This document shows positions 26,901-35,576 of a stretch of 64,000 nucleotides of DNA, piece by piece (position 1 is the stretch's first letter; each line of letters opens with the position of its first letter). Both the position numbers and the translations under genes were made by a program. The stretch is from the NCBI GenBank assembly GCA_015069095.1, contig SVJH01000006.1, forward strand, positions 40,500-104,499, written 5' to 3'. The notes under the pieces are model-generated. The model saw only the letters and a list, made by a program, of their open reading frames with translations. It searched no databases and was not told where the DNA came from. This DNA is from Oscillospiraceae bacterium. Lineage in GTDB: Bacteria > Bacillota > Clostridia > UMGS1810.

Positions 26901-27104
26901 ATGGCACAGATTACAAAAGACACAATCATTTTGGACGTTCTTAAACTTGACGCAGGTACTGCACCTTTCTTTTTAGAAATCGGTATGCATTGCTTGGGAT
27001 GTCCTTCAGCATCTGGCGAAAGTGTTGAACAGGCTTGCAGAGTTCACGGCGTAGATGCAGATGAACTTGTTAAAAAAATCAACGATTATTTAGCAAGTAA
27101 GTAA
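26901..27104 (+). CDS. DUF1858 domain protein, probable redox-disulfide or cluster-associated protein
   Basis: This 67-residue protein is almost entirely a DUF1858 domain (ITKDTIILDVLKLDAGTAPFFLEIGMHCLGCPSASGES), with the conserved Cys-x-x-Cys in HCLGCP. Similar domains occur at the N-terminus of iron-sulfur repair protein ScdA/YtfE and beside hybrid-cluster proteins, so a role with iron-sulfur or nitric-oxide stress is plausible but unproven. GGAGGT precedes the ATG. It lies 17 bases after the fumarase-beta-type gene, whose family carries an oxygen-sensitive cluster when complete. Confidence 0.85.
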   Translation: MAQITKDTIILDVLKLDAGTAPFFLEIGMHCLGCPSASGESVEQACRVHGVDADELVKKINDYLASK

Positions 27105-27111
27105 TTTAAAG

Positions 27112-27141
27112 AAACAGATACTCATTTTGAGTATCTGTTTG
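27112..27141 (+). terminator. Intrinsic terminator after the DUF1858 gene
   Basis: A 13-bp perfect stem AAACAGATACTCA/TGAGTATCTGTTT with a 3-base loop follows the stop. The T run is only three bases. Confidence 0.7.
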
Positions 27142-27217
27142 TAATAATTACATATGAAATACAATGGCATATGAATTGATTTTTATTTCTTTGCTATAGA
27201 AAAAGGATGTGTGTTTA

Positions 27218-27580
27218 ATGGATGAAAAAACATCTATAACAGTACGAATATATGGAAATGACTACACTTTTGCAGGATGTGAAAGTGAGGAATATATACA
27301 AAGAGTTTGCCTTTATGTAGATAGAAAAATGAGAGAAACTGGAAAAAATTCTCCTGCTATGTCTGTGATGAGTAATGCAATTTTAACAGGTGTTAATATT
27401 GCAGACGAACTTTTTAAAAACAAATCTCTTTTGGAAGAATCTTTGACTGACTTAAAGAGATTCAAAGAAGAAGCATTCAATTTAAAAAACAAATACAATG
27501 CTTTAGAAAAAGAAAATGAATTTTTAAAAGACGAAATTCAGGCTTTGAAGATTGAGTTGGCTAAAAATGGAAAATTATAA
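27218..27580 (+). CDS. zapA: Cell division protein ZapA
   Basis: The 120-residue protein has the ZapA N-terminal beta hairpin (SITVRIYGNDYTFAGCESEEYIQRVCLYVDRKM) and a C-terminal coiled coil (about residues 62-118, with leucine heptads). ZapA bundles FtsZ filaments at midcell. Its neighbours (U32 enzyme, maf, mreBCD) make the usual Clostridia arrangement. AAAAGGATG lies 10 bases before the ATG. The stop overlaps the start of the next gene by 14 bases. Confidence 0.88.
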   Translation: MDEKTSITVRIYGNDYTFAGCESEEYIQRVCLYVDRKMRETGKNSPAMSVMSNAILTGVNIADELFKNKSLLEESLTDLKRFKEEAFNLKNKYNALEKENEFLKDEIQALKIELAKNGKL

Positions 27581-29642
27581 TGAAATAGAGCTTCTTTCGC
27601 CCGCTGGTGATTTAGAAACATTAAAATGTGCTGTTGAAAACGGCGCAGATGCGATATACATAGGCGGAAAAAGTTTTAGTGCAAGAAAGAATGCGAAAAA
27701 TTTTTCGGATGACGAAATAATTGATGCAGTAAAATATGCTCATCTGCGTGGTGTGAAAGTTTATGTAACTTTAAATACACTTATAAGTGATGATGAACTA
27801 TATGATGCATTTGAATTTATTAAGTTTTGTTATCTTGCAAATGTTGATGCGCTTATAGTGCAAGACTTAGCAATAGTAGATATATGTAACAGATATTTTC
27901 CTGATTTTGAAATACATTCAAGTACTCAAATGACAGTTGCATCTGTAAGTGGTGCAAAAATGATGGAAAAACTCGGTTTCTCGCGAGTTGTCCTTGCAAG
28001 AGAGATGAATGCACTTCAAATTGAAGAAGTTACAAAAACTACTACACTTGAAACCGAAGTTTTTGTTCATGGCGCACTTTGTGTCTGCTATTCCGGACAG
28101 TGTCTATTTAGCAGTGTAATAGGATCAAGGAGCGGAAATAGGGGAGATTGTGCTCAGCCTTGCAGACTTCCATATGAAGTATATGATTATAATAACAAAA
28201 AAGTGCTTAGAGAACCTAAGTATATTTTAAGTTTAAAAGACTACAACCTTATCGATAAACTCGATGAATTAAGAAAAATTGGCGTTAAGTCTTTGAAAAT
28301 TGAAGGAAGAATGAAAAACAAAGAGTATGTTTCTGTTGTTTCATCAGTTTATAATAAAAAACTTCTTGGTGATTATCTTTCTAAGTTTGATTATTTCAAA
28401 CTCGAGAATATATTTAGCAGAAGTGGATTTACCACTGCATATTTTGATGATAAAATTGGCATCAAAATGATAAATTTCGAAAAAAATAATGATGATATAT
28501 ATAAAAACGTTACTGATGATGTTTTAAATGATGCTAAGCAACTTTCAGTAGAAAAAAAACGATTTAATGAAGTTTATTTTAATATAATTATTGATGAAAA
28601 AATGTACTGTTTTGTTAAATGCGGTAAAATAGAATTTGAAATTTATCCTGAAATTACAGTTCAAAAAGCAAAAACATCTCCAATAACAGAAGAAAGAATT
28701 AAAGAACAGTTTAAAAAACTTGGCGATACTGCATTTGTATGCAATAAAATTGATGCTTCTGTTAACGGAAAATATTTTGTTTCTGTCAGTGATTTAAATA
28801 ATGCAAGACGAGAGTGTATTTTAAAGCTTGAAGAAAAAATACTAAAAAGCGAAAGAAATTTTGTTAACAAAAAGTTTTCTTTTGAAACAAATGCAATTGC
28901 AAAAAATAAAAATAAACTTATAAATGCCGAAGTTACGACGTTTGAACAGGCAAAACATATTTTAAGTAAAGAATTTGATAATGTTTTTATTCCATATGAA
29001 GTTTTTATTAAAAATAAAGAATATTTTAAAAAATTCGATAATGTTGTGTGCGTTCTTCCGCAAGTTGACAATTTAAAGGCATATGACATTTCTGATGTTG
29101 AAAGAATTTCAGTTTCTAATATAGGTCAGTTGCTTGGTAATGAAGAAAAAATTGTTTTTTCTCAACCATCATTAAATGCGTTTAATACACTTGCAGTAAA
29201 AAAATACAATGAACTTGGTGTAAATAGTGTAACGCTTTCATATGAACTGAATTTGAAACAGATTTCAAAAATAATATCAGATAATGCAGAAATTGTTATA
29301 TACGGCAAGATTCCGCTTATGAATACGAAAAGTTGTTTACATAAATCCTTTTTAGGCGGATGTAAATGCAAAGAGGATAAGTTTTTTTCTATAAAAGATA
29401 GAAAAGGAAAAGTATTTAACGTAAAGACTCATCCTTTAAACTGCACAAATACTATATATAATGCAGAGCCGATATACATGGCGGATAAACTTGATGATTT
29501 GGAAAAAATAAACGTAAGTGCTTTCCGTTTTCTTTTTACTACAGAAACTTTAAAAGAAATTGATAATATAATCGTTCTATATAAAATGCGTAAAAAAGCG
29601 ACTTTTGATTTTACAAGAGGTCATTATTACAGAGGTGTATGA
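27567..29642 (+). CDS. Peptidase U32-family protein (RNA-hydroxylation type) with C-terminal DUF3656-like region
   Basis: The 691-residue protein starts ELLSPAGDLETLKCAVENGADAIYIGG and carries the U32 signature ALCVCYSGQCLFSS...GNRGDCAQPCRLPYEVYD near residues 170-210, with several conserved Cys. Characterised relatives (RlhA, TrhP) hydroxylate 23S rRNA C2501 or tRNA U34 and probably bind an iron-sulfur cluster; true protease activity is doubtful. The long C-terminal extension is like RlhA/DUF3656 proteins. Translation is probably coupled to zapA through the overlap, because no good ribosome site is visible. It overlaps the next gene by ATGA. Confidence 0.85.
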   Translation: MENYNEIELLSPAGDLETLKCAVENGADAIYIGGKSFSARKNAKNFSDDEIIDAVKYAHLRGVKVYVTLNTLISDDELYDAFEFIKFCYLANVDALIVQDLAIVDICNRYFPDFEIHSSTQMTVASVSGAKMMEKLGFSRVVLAREMNALQIEEVTKTTTLETEVFVHGALCVCYSGQCLFSSVIGSRSGNRGDCAQPCRLPYEVYDYNNKKVLREPKYILSLKDYNLIDKLDELRKIGVKSLKIEGRMKNKEYVSVVSSVYNKKLLGDYLSKFDYFKLENIFSRSGFTTAYFDDKIGIKMINFEKNNDDIYKNVTDDVLNDAKQLSVEKKRFNEVYFNIIIDEKMYCFVKCGKIEFEIYPEITVQKAKTSPITEERIKEQFKKLGDTAFVCNKIDASVNGKYFVSVSDLNNARRECILKLEEKILKSERNFVNKKFSFETNAIAKNKNKLINAEVTTFEQAKHILSKEFDNVFIPYEVFIKNKEYFKKFDNVVCVLPQVDNLKAYDISDVERISVSNIGQLLGNEEKIVFSQPSLNAFNTLAVKKYNELGVNSVTLSYELNLKQISKIISDNAEIVIYGKIPLMNTKSCLHKSFLGGCKCKEDKFFSIKDRKGKVFNVKTHPLNCTNTIYNAEPIYMADKLDDLEKINVSAFRFLFTTETLKEIDNIIVLYKMRKKATFDFTRGHYYRGV

Positions 29643-30019
29643 TATTGAAAAAAGTATTGTCTTATATGACATTTGTTGATAAAATTTCAATTATTTTCCT
29701 TCTTGTAATATCTTTAGTTTTGTTTTCTGTTGTTTTGATTGATGGCAGTAGTGATAAAAAAGTAATTGTAGAAGTTAATGGTGTATTGCATGGCGAATAT
29801 GATATCAACGCAACTGAGGAGATTGACATTGATACAACATTTGGACACAATAAAATAAAAATTGAAAAAGGTACTGTTACAGCAATTGAATCGTCTTGTG
29901 ATGAGCAACGAGAAATTGGTCAGAAAATCAGCAAAGTAGGACAAAGTATTATTTGTTTGCCCAATTGTGTGATAATAAGGATTTCCGGTAATACTGATAT
30001 TGATGGGGTGACGTATTGA
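29639..30019 (+). CDS. Membrane-anchored NusG domain II protein
   Basis: The 126-residue protein has one N-terminal membrane helix (about residues 15-33) and an external NusG-II beta domain (KKVIVEVNGVLHGEYDINATEEIDIDT...KGTVTAIESSC...GQSIICLPNCVIIRISG) with two conserved Cys. It is always small and commonly sits beside a Gx transporter, as here with a one-base overlap. Its function is unknown; the pair often lies near redox or flavinylation genes in other genomes, but none is seen here. AGAGGTG is the ribosome site. Confidence 0.85.
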   Translation: MILKKVLSYMTFVDKISIIFLLVISLVLFSVVLIDGSSDKKVIVEVNGVLHGEYDINATEEIDIDTTFGHNKIKIEKGTVTAIESSCDEQREIGQKISKVGQSIICLPNCVIIRISGNTDIDGVTY

Positions 30020-30525
30020 TGAAGGGTGCAAAGAGAATCACTTTTTTTGCAATTTGCGTCGCTATATCCGTTGCGCTTACTGCATTTGAAATGACATTGC
30101 CTATTATTACATCGATTCCCGGTGGAAAACTTGGACTTGCAAATGTTGTGTTTTTATTTGTAATGTACAAATACGGATGTTTTAATGCTTTTATAATTAA
30201 CATATTACGAACATTTGTTGTGTCATTTCTTTTTACAGGTGCAAATGCATTTGCATATAGTTTTTTTGGTGCCTTTATAAGCAGTATTGTTATGATTTTA
30301 TTATTTAAAACATTGAAGGATAAAATGTCTCCAATAGGTATATCTGTGTTTGGTGCGTACTTTCATTCATTAGCACAGGTTACACTTTCGGCAATACAAC
30401 TTTGGTCATTTTATGTTTATTATTATTTTATTACTTTATCATTTATCTCGATTGTATCGGGAATAGTTACAGGTTTTTGTGCAAAGTATTTTATTGATTT
30501 TACAAAGGGTGATATTTTAAAATGA
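30019..30525 (+). CDS. Gx transporter-family membrane protein (heptaprenyl-diphosphate-synthase component I-like)
   Basis: The 168-residue protein has about five hydrophobic helices and the family's GGKLGLANVVFLFVMYKYG motif near residue 36. It resembles ECF-type S components and proteins once labelled heptaprenyl diphosphate synthase component I; the transported substrate is unknown. Start ATG overlaps the preceding stop (TGATG) and has GGGGTGA in front. It overlaps maf by ATGA. Confidence 0.82.
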   Translation: MKGAKRITFFAICVAISVALTAFEMTLPIITSIPGGKLGLANVVFLFVMYKYGCFNAFIINILRTFVVSFLFTGANAFAYSFFGAFISSIVMILLFKTLKDKMSPIGISVFGAYFHSLAQVTLSAIQLWSFYVYYYFITLSFISIVSGIVTGFCAKYFIDFTKGDILK

Positions 30526-31109
30526 CAAGATTCGTTTTGGCATCTAAATCTCCACGAAGAAAAGAACTTTTAGATACATTGAAAATTGAATATGAAGTTA
30601 TAGAAAGCAGTGTAGATGAGTCTGCGGTGTCAAAAGATGAATTACCTGATATTTATGTGCAAAAGTTAGCGATATTAAAATCAACTGATGTAGCGTCTAA
30701 AATAAAATCAGAAGTGCTTGTTATAGGCGCAGATACTATTGTTGAATATGAAGGTAGATTTTTAGGGAAACCGAAGACAAGAGAAGAAGCATATGAAATG
30801 ATAAAACTTCTTAGCGGAAAAAAACATAATGTTTATACAGGAATTTGTGTTACAAATTCAAAGACGATGGAATTTACATCTACTTTTGAAAAAACGGAGA
30901 TTATTTTTAATGAAATTGAACATAATGAAATTATAAAATATATAAATACGGATGAGCCCTACGATAAAGCAGGAGGGTATGCCATTCAAGGTTATGCAAA
31001 CCGTTTTATTGAAAATATAGTTGGCGATTACAATAATGTTGTTGGTCTTCCGGTTTATAAACTTTCAAATATATTGAAAGACGAGTTTGATATTGATATA
31101 TTAGATTAG
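30522..31109 (+). CDS. maf: Maf nucleotide pyrophosphatase
   Basis: The 195-residue protein begins FVLASKSPRRKELL, the Maf nucleotide-binding motif, followed by VIGADTIVEYEGRFLGKP and DKAGGYAIQGYA. Maf proteins hydrolyse dTTP, UTP and modified pyrimidine nucleotides, and are linked to septum control in Bacillus. The position directly upstream of mreB is conserved in Firmicutes. Length is normal. Confidence 0.93.
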   Translation: MTRFVLASKSPRRKELLDTLKIEYEVIESSVDESAVSKDELPDIYVQKLAILKSTDVASKIKSEVLVIGADTIVEYEGRFLGKPKTREEAYEMIKLLSGKKHNVYTGICVTNSKTMEFTSTFEKTEIIFNEIEHNEIIKYINTDEPYDKAGGYAIQGYANRFIENIVGDYNNVVGLPVYKLSNILKDEFDIDILD

Positions 31110-31119
31110 GAGTAGTTTG

Positions 31120-32127
31120 ATGAAGAAAGATATTGGTATTGATTTAGGAACGTCCAATACTATAATTTATATGAAATCTAAAGGGATTGTTCTTGACGAA
31201 CCATCTGTTGTTGCGATTGACAAAGAAACAGGTTCGGTTTTAGCGGTTGGTAATGCTGCAAAAGATATGGTTGGAAAAACACCTGACGAAATTTTAGCGG
31301 TATATCCGCTTAAAGATGGTGTAGTTGCTGATTTTGAAGCGGCATATTCAATGCTTAAGTATTTTATTAAAAAGGCTTATAGAAAAACAAGAATTATAAA
31401 ACCAAAGGTAATTATTAACGTCCCATGCAATGTTACGGGAGTTGAAAGAAGAGCAGTTGAAGATGCTGCGATTAGTGCTGGTGCAAGAGAAGTTTATCTT
31501 ATTGAATCACCAATGGCTGCAGCGCTTGGTTCTGATTTGCCTGTTTCTGATGCAATAGCAAGTATGATAGTTGATATTGGCGGTGGTGCTACTGAGATTG
31601 CAGTGATTTCTTTAGGTGGTATTGTTACAAGTAAGACAATAAGAATTGCCGGAGATACACTATGTGATGATATAATTCGTTTTGTTAAAACTAATCATAA
31701 TTTGGTAATTGGTAGACCTACTGCAGAAATTATAAAAATCACAATAGCAACTGCTATTGAAAATGGAACTTTTGAAAATATTGATGTAAAAGGTCGCGAC
31801 ACAGTGTCAGGGCTTCCAAAAAATATAGTTTTAAATTCTAATGAAGTTTGCACCGCAATAAAGAATTCAATACTTAAAATTGTTGATACTATAAAAGTTA
31901 CTTTGGAGCAGACACCGCCCGAATTATCAGCTGATATTTTAGAAAGAGGGATTGTTGTTTCAGGAGGATCTTCCTCTCTCAATGGAATATGTAGTTTGAT
32001 TGAGGAAGAAACAGGAATGAAAGTTTTAGTTTCAAGTAATCCGCGTGAAGCAGTTGCACTTGGGATAGGAAATGTGCTTGATAAATTTAATTCTACGAAA
32101 CGTGAATTACTTATAAAACATAAATAA
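31120..32127 (+). CDS. mreB: Rod-shape-determining actin homologue MreB
   Basis: The 335-residue protein starts KKDIGIDLGTSNTIIYMKSKGIVLDEPSVV and shows the actin-fold phosphate loops (IVDIGGGATEIAVISLGG) and the late VVSGGSSSLNG. MreB filaments direct the elongation machinery along the inner membrane. AGGAGT precedes the ATG; a TTG 3 bases earlier is also in frame. mreC, mreD and a class B PBP follow, so this is the main copy rather than an isolated Mbl or MreBH, though naming between paralogues needs an alignment. Confidence 0.93.
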   Translation: MKKDIGIDLGTSNTIIYMKSKGIVLDEPSVVAIDKETGSVLAVGNAAKDMVGKTPDEILAVYPLKDGVVADFEAAYSMLKYFIKKAYRKTRIIKPKVIINVPCNVTGVERRAVEDAAISAGAREVYLIESPMAAALGSDLPVSDAIASMIVDIGGGATEIAVISLGGIVTSKTIRIAGDTLCDDIIRFVKTNHNLVIGRPTAEIIKITIATAIENGTFENIDVKGRDTVSGLPKNIVLNSNEVCTAIKNSILKIVDTIKVTLEQTPPELSADILERGIVVSGGSSSLNGICSLIEEETGMKVLVSSNPREAVALGIGNVLDKFNSTKRELLIKHK

Positions 32128-32139
32128 GTTGGTGAACTA

Positions 32140-32958
32140 ATGCATATTTTTACTAAAAAAACTCGTCTTTTTTTAATTATAATTACAATTGTAATGATTA
32201 TATCAATGGCTCTTTCTACTTTGCCATATAAAAAGGCTAATGTAATCGAAGATACATTTGGTATTATATTATCGCCTTTTCAAGCAATAACTGATTGGGC
32301 TGTTAAATCGACAGAAAGTTTCTTTTCTAATTTTATCAGTACAAAAGATATTCAAAAAAGAAATAAAGAATTAAAAGAAGAAGTTAATGCTTTAAATGCT
32401 GATCTTAGAGAACTTTCGAATTTGAAAAATGAAAATCAGAATTTAAAGAATTTATTGGAACTTAAAAATGTAGACAAAAAATATGATATGGTTTCTGCAC
32501 AGGTAATATCTCGAAGTTGGAATAACTGGGAGAGTACATTGACAATAAATGTAGGAACAAATGACGGAATAAAGTTAAATTCTACAGTAGTAACAGATTC
32601 TGGCCTTGTTGGATATGTTTATGATGTCGGAACAACGTGGTCGAAGGTTATGACCATCAAAGATCCTCTATCTTCAGTATCTGCGTTAGTTCCAAGAACA
32701 GGTGATGATGGAATCATACAGGGAGACTATAACATTTCAAAAGGTCAATTCTGTAAGATGTCATTTATAGATAAGGAGTCTGGAATAAGCGTTGGTGATC
32801 TTATTGAAACGCTTGGGACTGGCGGGATATACCCAGAAGGACTTTATATAGGCAAAGTTGTAGAAGTTAACTCGGTTTCAGACGGTGTTTCTAAAGAAGC
32901 AATTATTGAAACAGGTGTAGATTTTACTGATTTGGATTTTGTTCTCGTAATAAAGTAA
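32140..32958 (+). CDS. mreC: Cell-shape protein MreC
   Basis: The 272-residue protein has a single N-terminal membrane helix (about residues 9-28), a coiled coil (about residues 68-108), and the external MreC double beta-barrel with GLVGYVYDVG and VGDLIETLGTGGIYPEGLYIGKV. MreC links cytoplasmic MreB with PBP2. It lies 12 bases after mreB with a GTTGGTG ribosome site. Confidence 0.93.
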   Translation: MHIFTKKTRLFLIIITIVMIISMALSTLPYKKANVIEDTFGIILSPFQAITDWAVKSTESFFSNFISTKDIQKRNKELKEEVNALNADLRELSNLKNENQNLKNLLELKNVDKKYDMVSAQVISRSWNNWESTLTINVGTNDGIKLNSTVVTDSGLVGYVYDVGTTWSKVMTIKDPLSSVSALVPRTGDDGIIQGDYNISKGQFCKMSFIDKESGISVGDLIETLGTGGIYPEGLYIGKVVEVNSVSDGVSKEAIIETGVDFTDLDFVLVIK

Positions 32959-32971
32959 AGGGGATTCTAAT

Positions 32972-33454
32972 TTGAAAAAGTCGAAATTATATTTGCTTTT
33001 GTTTATTTTGTTAATTGTGCAAACTAGTATTATAAATAAATTGAATTTAGGGGGAGTATTTCCTAATTTGATTTTAGTTGTTGCCTTTACATTTCCGTTT
33101 TTTTTACAGCAGTTTGATGCAGTTGTTTTTGGATTTGTATGCGGTTTGTTGCTTGATTTGTTAACGGGCAGAATAATTGGTGTTAATGCGATTCTTATTA
33201 CATATATTGCTTTGTTTGTTTCATTTATAAGTAAAAAGTATATTTATAATACCACAATAAACGTTTTTATTGTTACATTTGTAATGACAATATTGTATCA
33301 GTTTATATATGTATTTTTGTACTATTTAATTTGGAAAAAAGGTACAATAATTGGTGCAGTTCCAAAAATGCTTCTTGAAGCACTATATAATTCTATGATA
33401 GCATCTTTAGGATATTATATTATACAAAAACGAAGAAAAAAACTTAAATTATAA
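32972..33454 (+). CDS. mreD: Cell-shape membrane protein MreD
   Basis: The 160-residue protein is almost fully hydrophobic with about five helices and contains FGFVCGLLLDLLTGRIIGVNAIL, typical of MreD. It starts at TTG after AAAGGGG. Position between mreC and the class B PBP supports the call, since MreD sequences diverge strongly. Confidence 0.9.
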   Translation: MKKSKLYLLLFILLIVQTSIINKLNLGGVFPNLILVVAFTFPFFLQQFDAVVFGFVCGLLLDLLTGRIIGVNAILITYIALFVSFISKKYIYNTTINVFIVTFVMTILYQFIYVFLYYLIWKKGTIIGAVPKMLLEALYNSMIASLGYYIIQKRRKKLKL

Positions 33455-33468
33455 AAAAGGAGGTCAAT

Positions 33469-35520
33469 ATGTCTGAAAAACTTAGCGGAAAGCACTTTTC
33501 AGTAATAGTTATTTTTATTTTGCTTGCAACGTTGATTGGATACAAACTTGTTAATCTTCAAGTTGTAAACGGTAAAAACTATCTTAATCAAGCTCAGGCA
33601 AAGTTAAAATCTTCACAAATTATTGAAGCACCGCGCGGAAACATACTTGACCGATATGGTAGACCTCTTGTTACAAATGAAATAGGTTTTAGCGTACAAA
33701 TAAAGAAAAACCCAAATTCAAATGAAGATATCAACACAACAATACTAAATTTAATAAATCTTTTTGAAACAAACGGAGAATATTATAAGGATTCATTACC
33801 GATTTCTCATTATCCTTATGAATATACTTTTTATGAATATGATGACAAAACAAGAAATCAAAAAATCAATGAATTTAGTTATGATGTTGCAACAAATACA
33901 TATTTGAGTGCGTCGAAAAAGATAGATTTTTTGTGCAAGAAATATAACATTTATAATTATTCACAAACTGATAAAAGAAAAATTATTGGTGTAAGATATG
34001 AAATGGAAAAACGTGGTTTTGAAGATGCAAATCTTTTTGTTTTTGCCACTGACGTTAACAAAAAAATAATTTCAGTTCTTAAAGAGCAGTCTTTATCTTT
34101 TCCAAATGTTGAAATTACTACTCGTCCTGTAAGAAAGTATATTCACGAGAATTTTGCATCTCACATTCTTGGCAGAGTTGGTATTATATATGCAGAAGAA
34201 TATGAAAAGTTAAAAGATAAAGATTATTCGATGAATGCTTTGATTGGTAAAGATGGAATTGAAAAAATATGTGAATCTTATTTAAAAGGCACAGATGGAA
34301 AAACTTCTCCACAACAAACAATCGATGAAAATGGAGTTTATCATTCTTCTGAAATTCCTGCAAAACAAGGAAATAATGTAATTTTAACAATAGATTATGA
34401 CCTACAGTCAGCTGCAGAAGATGCAATGGAAGAAGTTATTTTAAAACTTAGCGCTAATCCAAAAGGAAGCAGGGCTCCAAGCGGCGGTTCTGTTGTTGCG
34501 ATAGATGTAAATTCAGGTGAAATTCTTGCAATGGCAAGTTATCCTGATTATAATATAAAAACTTTTGATGAAGACTATAATGATCTGTTTAATAACAAAC
34601 AGAATCCGATGTTTAATCGTGCTATAAGTGGCACATATGCACCTGGTTCAATATATAAAATGCTTACTTCTGTGGCAGTTTTAGAAGACAGAATTGTCAG
34701 ACCTGATGAACAACTTTTTGATGACGGTGCGTATAAACTTGGTTCTCATTCTTTTAATTGTTGGATTTACAACGAAACAGGTGCTACCCACGGATTTGTA
34801 AATGTTTCTCAAGCTCTAAGAGATTCGTGTAACTATTTTTACTATAAAACTGCGCATAAACTTGGTATTGAAAGACTTGTTTACTATGGTGAAAAATTTG
34901 GATTAGGCAAACTTACGGGAATAGAACTTAGCGGAGAAAGTAGCGGTGTTTTAGCATCACCTGAGTATAAAAATAGTATATTTAAAGAATCGTGGTATCC
35001 AGGTGATACTGTTCAGTCTGCTATAGGACAGTCATATCATCTGTTTACTCCATTGCAGCTTGCAAACTATGTTGCAACACTTGCAAATGGCGGTACGAGA
35101 TATAAAACTCACATAATTAAAACGATAAAAGATTCAGAAACCGGAAAAACTTTAGTTAATAATACGCCGATAGTTGAAGATAAAATTGACATATCAACAA
35201 GAACTTATAATGCAATTTTAAAAGGTATGAGAATGGTTGCAACAGATGGTACTGCAAGTTCTACTTTTAGAGATTTCCCGGTAGAAGTGTGTTGTAAAAC
35301 AGGTTCTGCCCAGGTTGTTGGTTCGGATGCAACGGGAACTTTTGTTGCACTTGCGCCATATAATGATCCTCAAATTGCAATAGCTGTTGTTGTTGAAAAT
35401 GCTGGTTCTGGTTCTATGATTGCGCCGGTTGCAAGAAGAATTCTTGCTTCATATTTTGATATTGATGATGATTTTGAAATAAACTACCAAAACAATACTC
35501 AAAACATTGAAGAAGAATAA
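33469..35520 (+). CDS. mrdA: Penicillin-binding protein 2 (class B, elongation transpeptidase)
   Basis: The 683-residue protein has an N-terminal membrane helix, the PBP dimer domain with APRGNILDRYGRPL (about residue 54) and the transpeptidase domain with PGSIYKM (active Ser about residue 394), SCN in RDSCNYFYY, and CKTGSAQ (KTG). It crosslinks peptidoglycan during cell elongation together with RodA and MreBCD. AAAAGGAGG is a very strong ribosome site. RodA is not encoded next to it but at 52.5-53.6 kb on the other strand. Confidence 0.93.
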   Translation: MSEKLSGKHFSVIVIFILLATLIGYKLVNLQVVNGKNYLNQAQAKLKSSQIIEAPRGNILDRYGRPLVTNEIGFSVQIKKNPNSNEDINTTILNLINLFETNGEYYKDSLPISHYPYEYTFYEYDDKTRNQKINEFSYDVATNTYLSASKKIDFLCKKYNIYNYSQTDKRKIIGVRYEMEKRGFEDANLFVFATDVNKKIISVLKEQSLSFPNVEITTRPVRKYIHENFASHILGRVGIIYAEEYEKLKDKDYSMNALIGKDGIEKICESYLKGTDGKTSPQQTIDENGVYHSSEIPAKQGNNVILTIDYDLQSAAEDAMEEVILKLSANPKGSRAPSGGSVVAIDVNSGEILAMASYPDYNIKTFDEDYNDLFNNKQNPMFNRAISGTYAPGSIYKMLTSVAVLEDRIVRPDEQLFDDGAYKLGSHSFNCWIYNETGATHGFVNVSQALRDSCNYFYYKTAHKLGIERLVYYGEKFGLGKLTGIELSGESSGVLASPEYKNSIFKESWYPGDTVQSAIGQSYHLFTPLQLANYVATLANGGTRYKTHIIKTIKDSETGKTLVNNTPIVEDKIDISTRTYNAILKGMRMVATDGTASSTFRDFPVEVCCKTGSAQVVGSDATGTFVALAPYNDPQIAIAVVVENAGSGSMIAPVARRILASYFDIDDDFEINYQNNTQNIEEE

Positions 35521-35530
35521 TAAATATTAG

Positions 35531-35559
35531 TAGACATTTAAATAAACATATGGTAAAAT
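35531..35559 (+). promoter_or_regulatory. Possible promoter of the MinD-like gene
   Basis: TAGACA-N17-TAAAAT lies 17 bases before the start codon, so the MinD-like gene may be transcribed apart from the mre operon. Confidence 0.4.
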
Positions 35560-35576
35560 TAGAGTGAGGTATCTGT

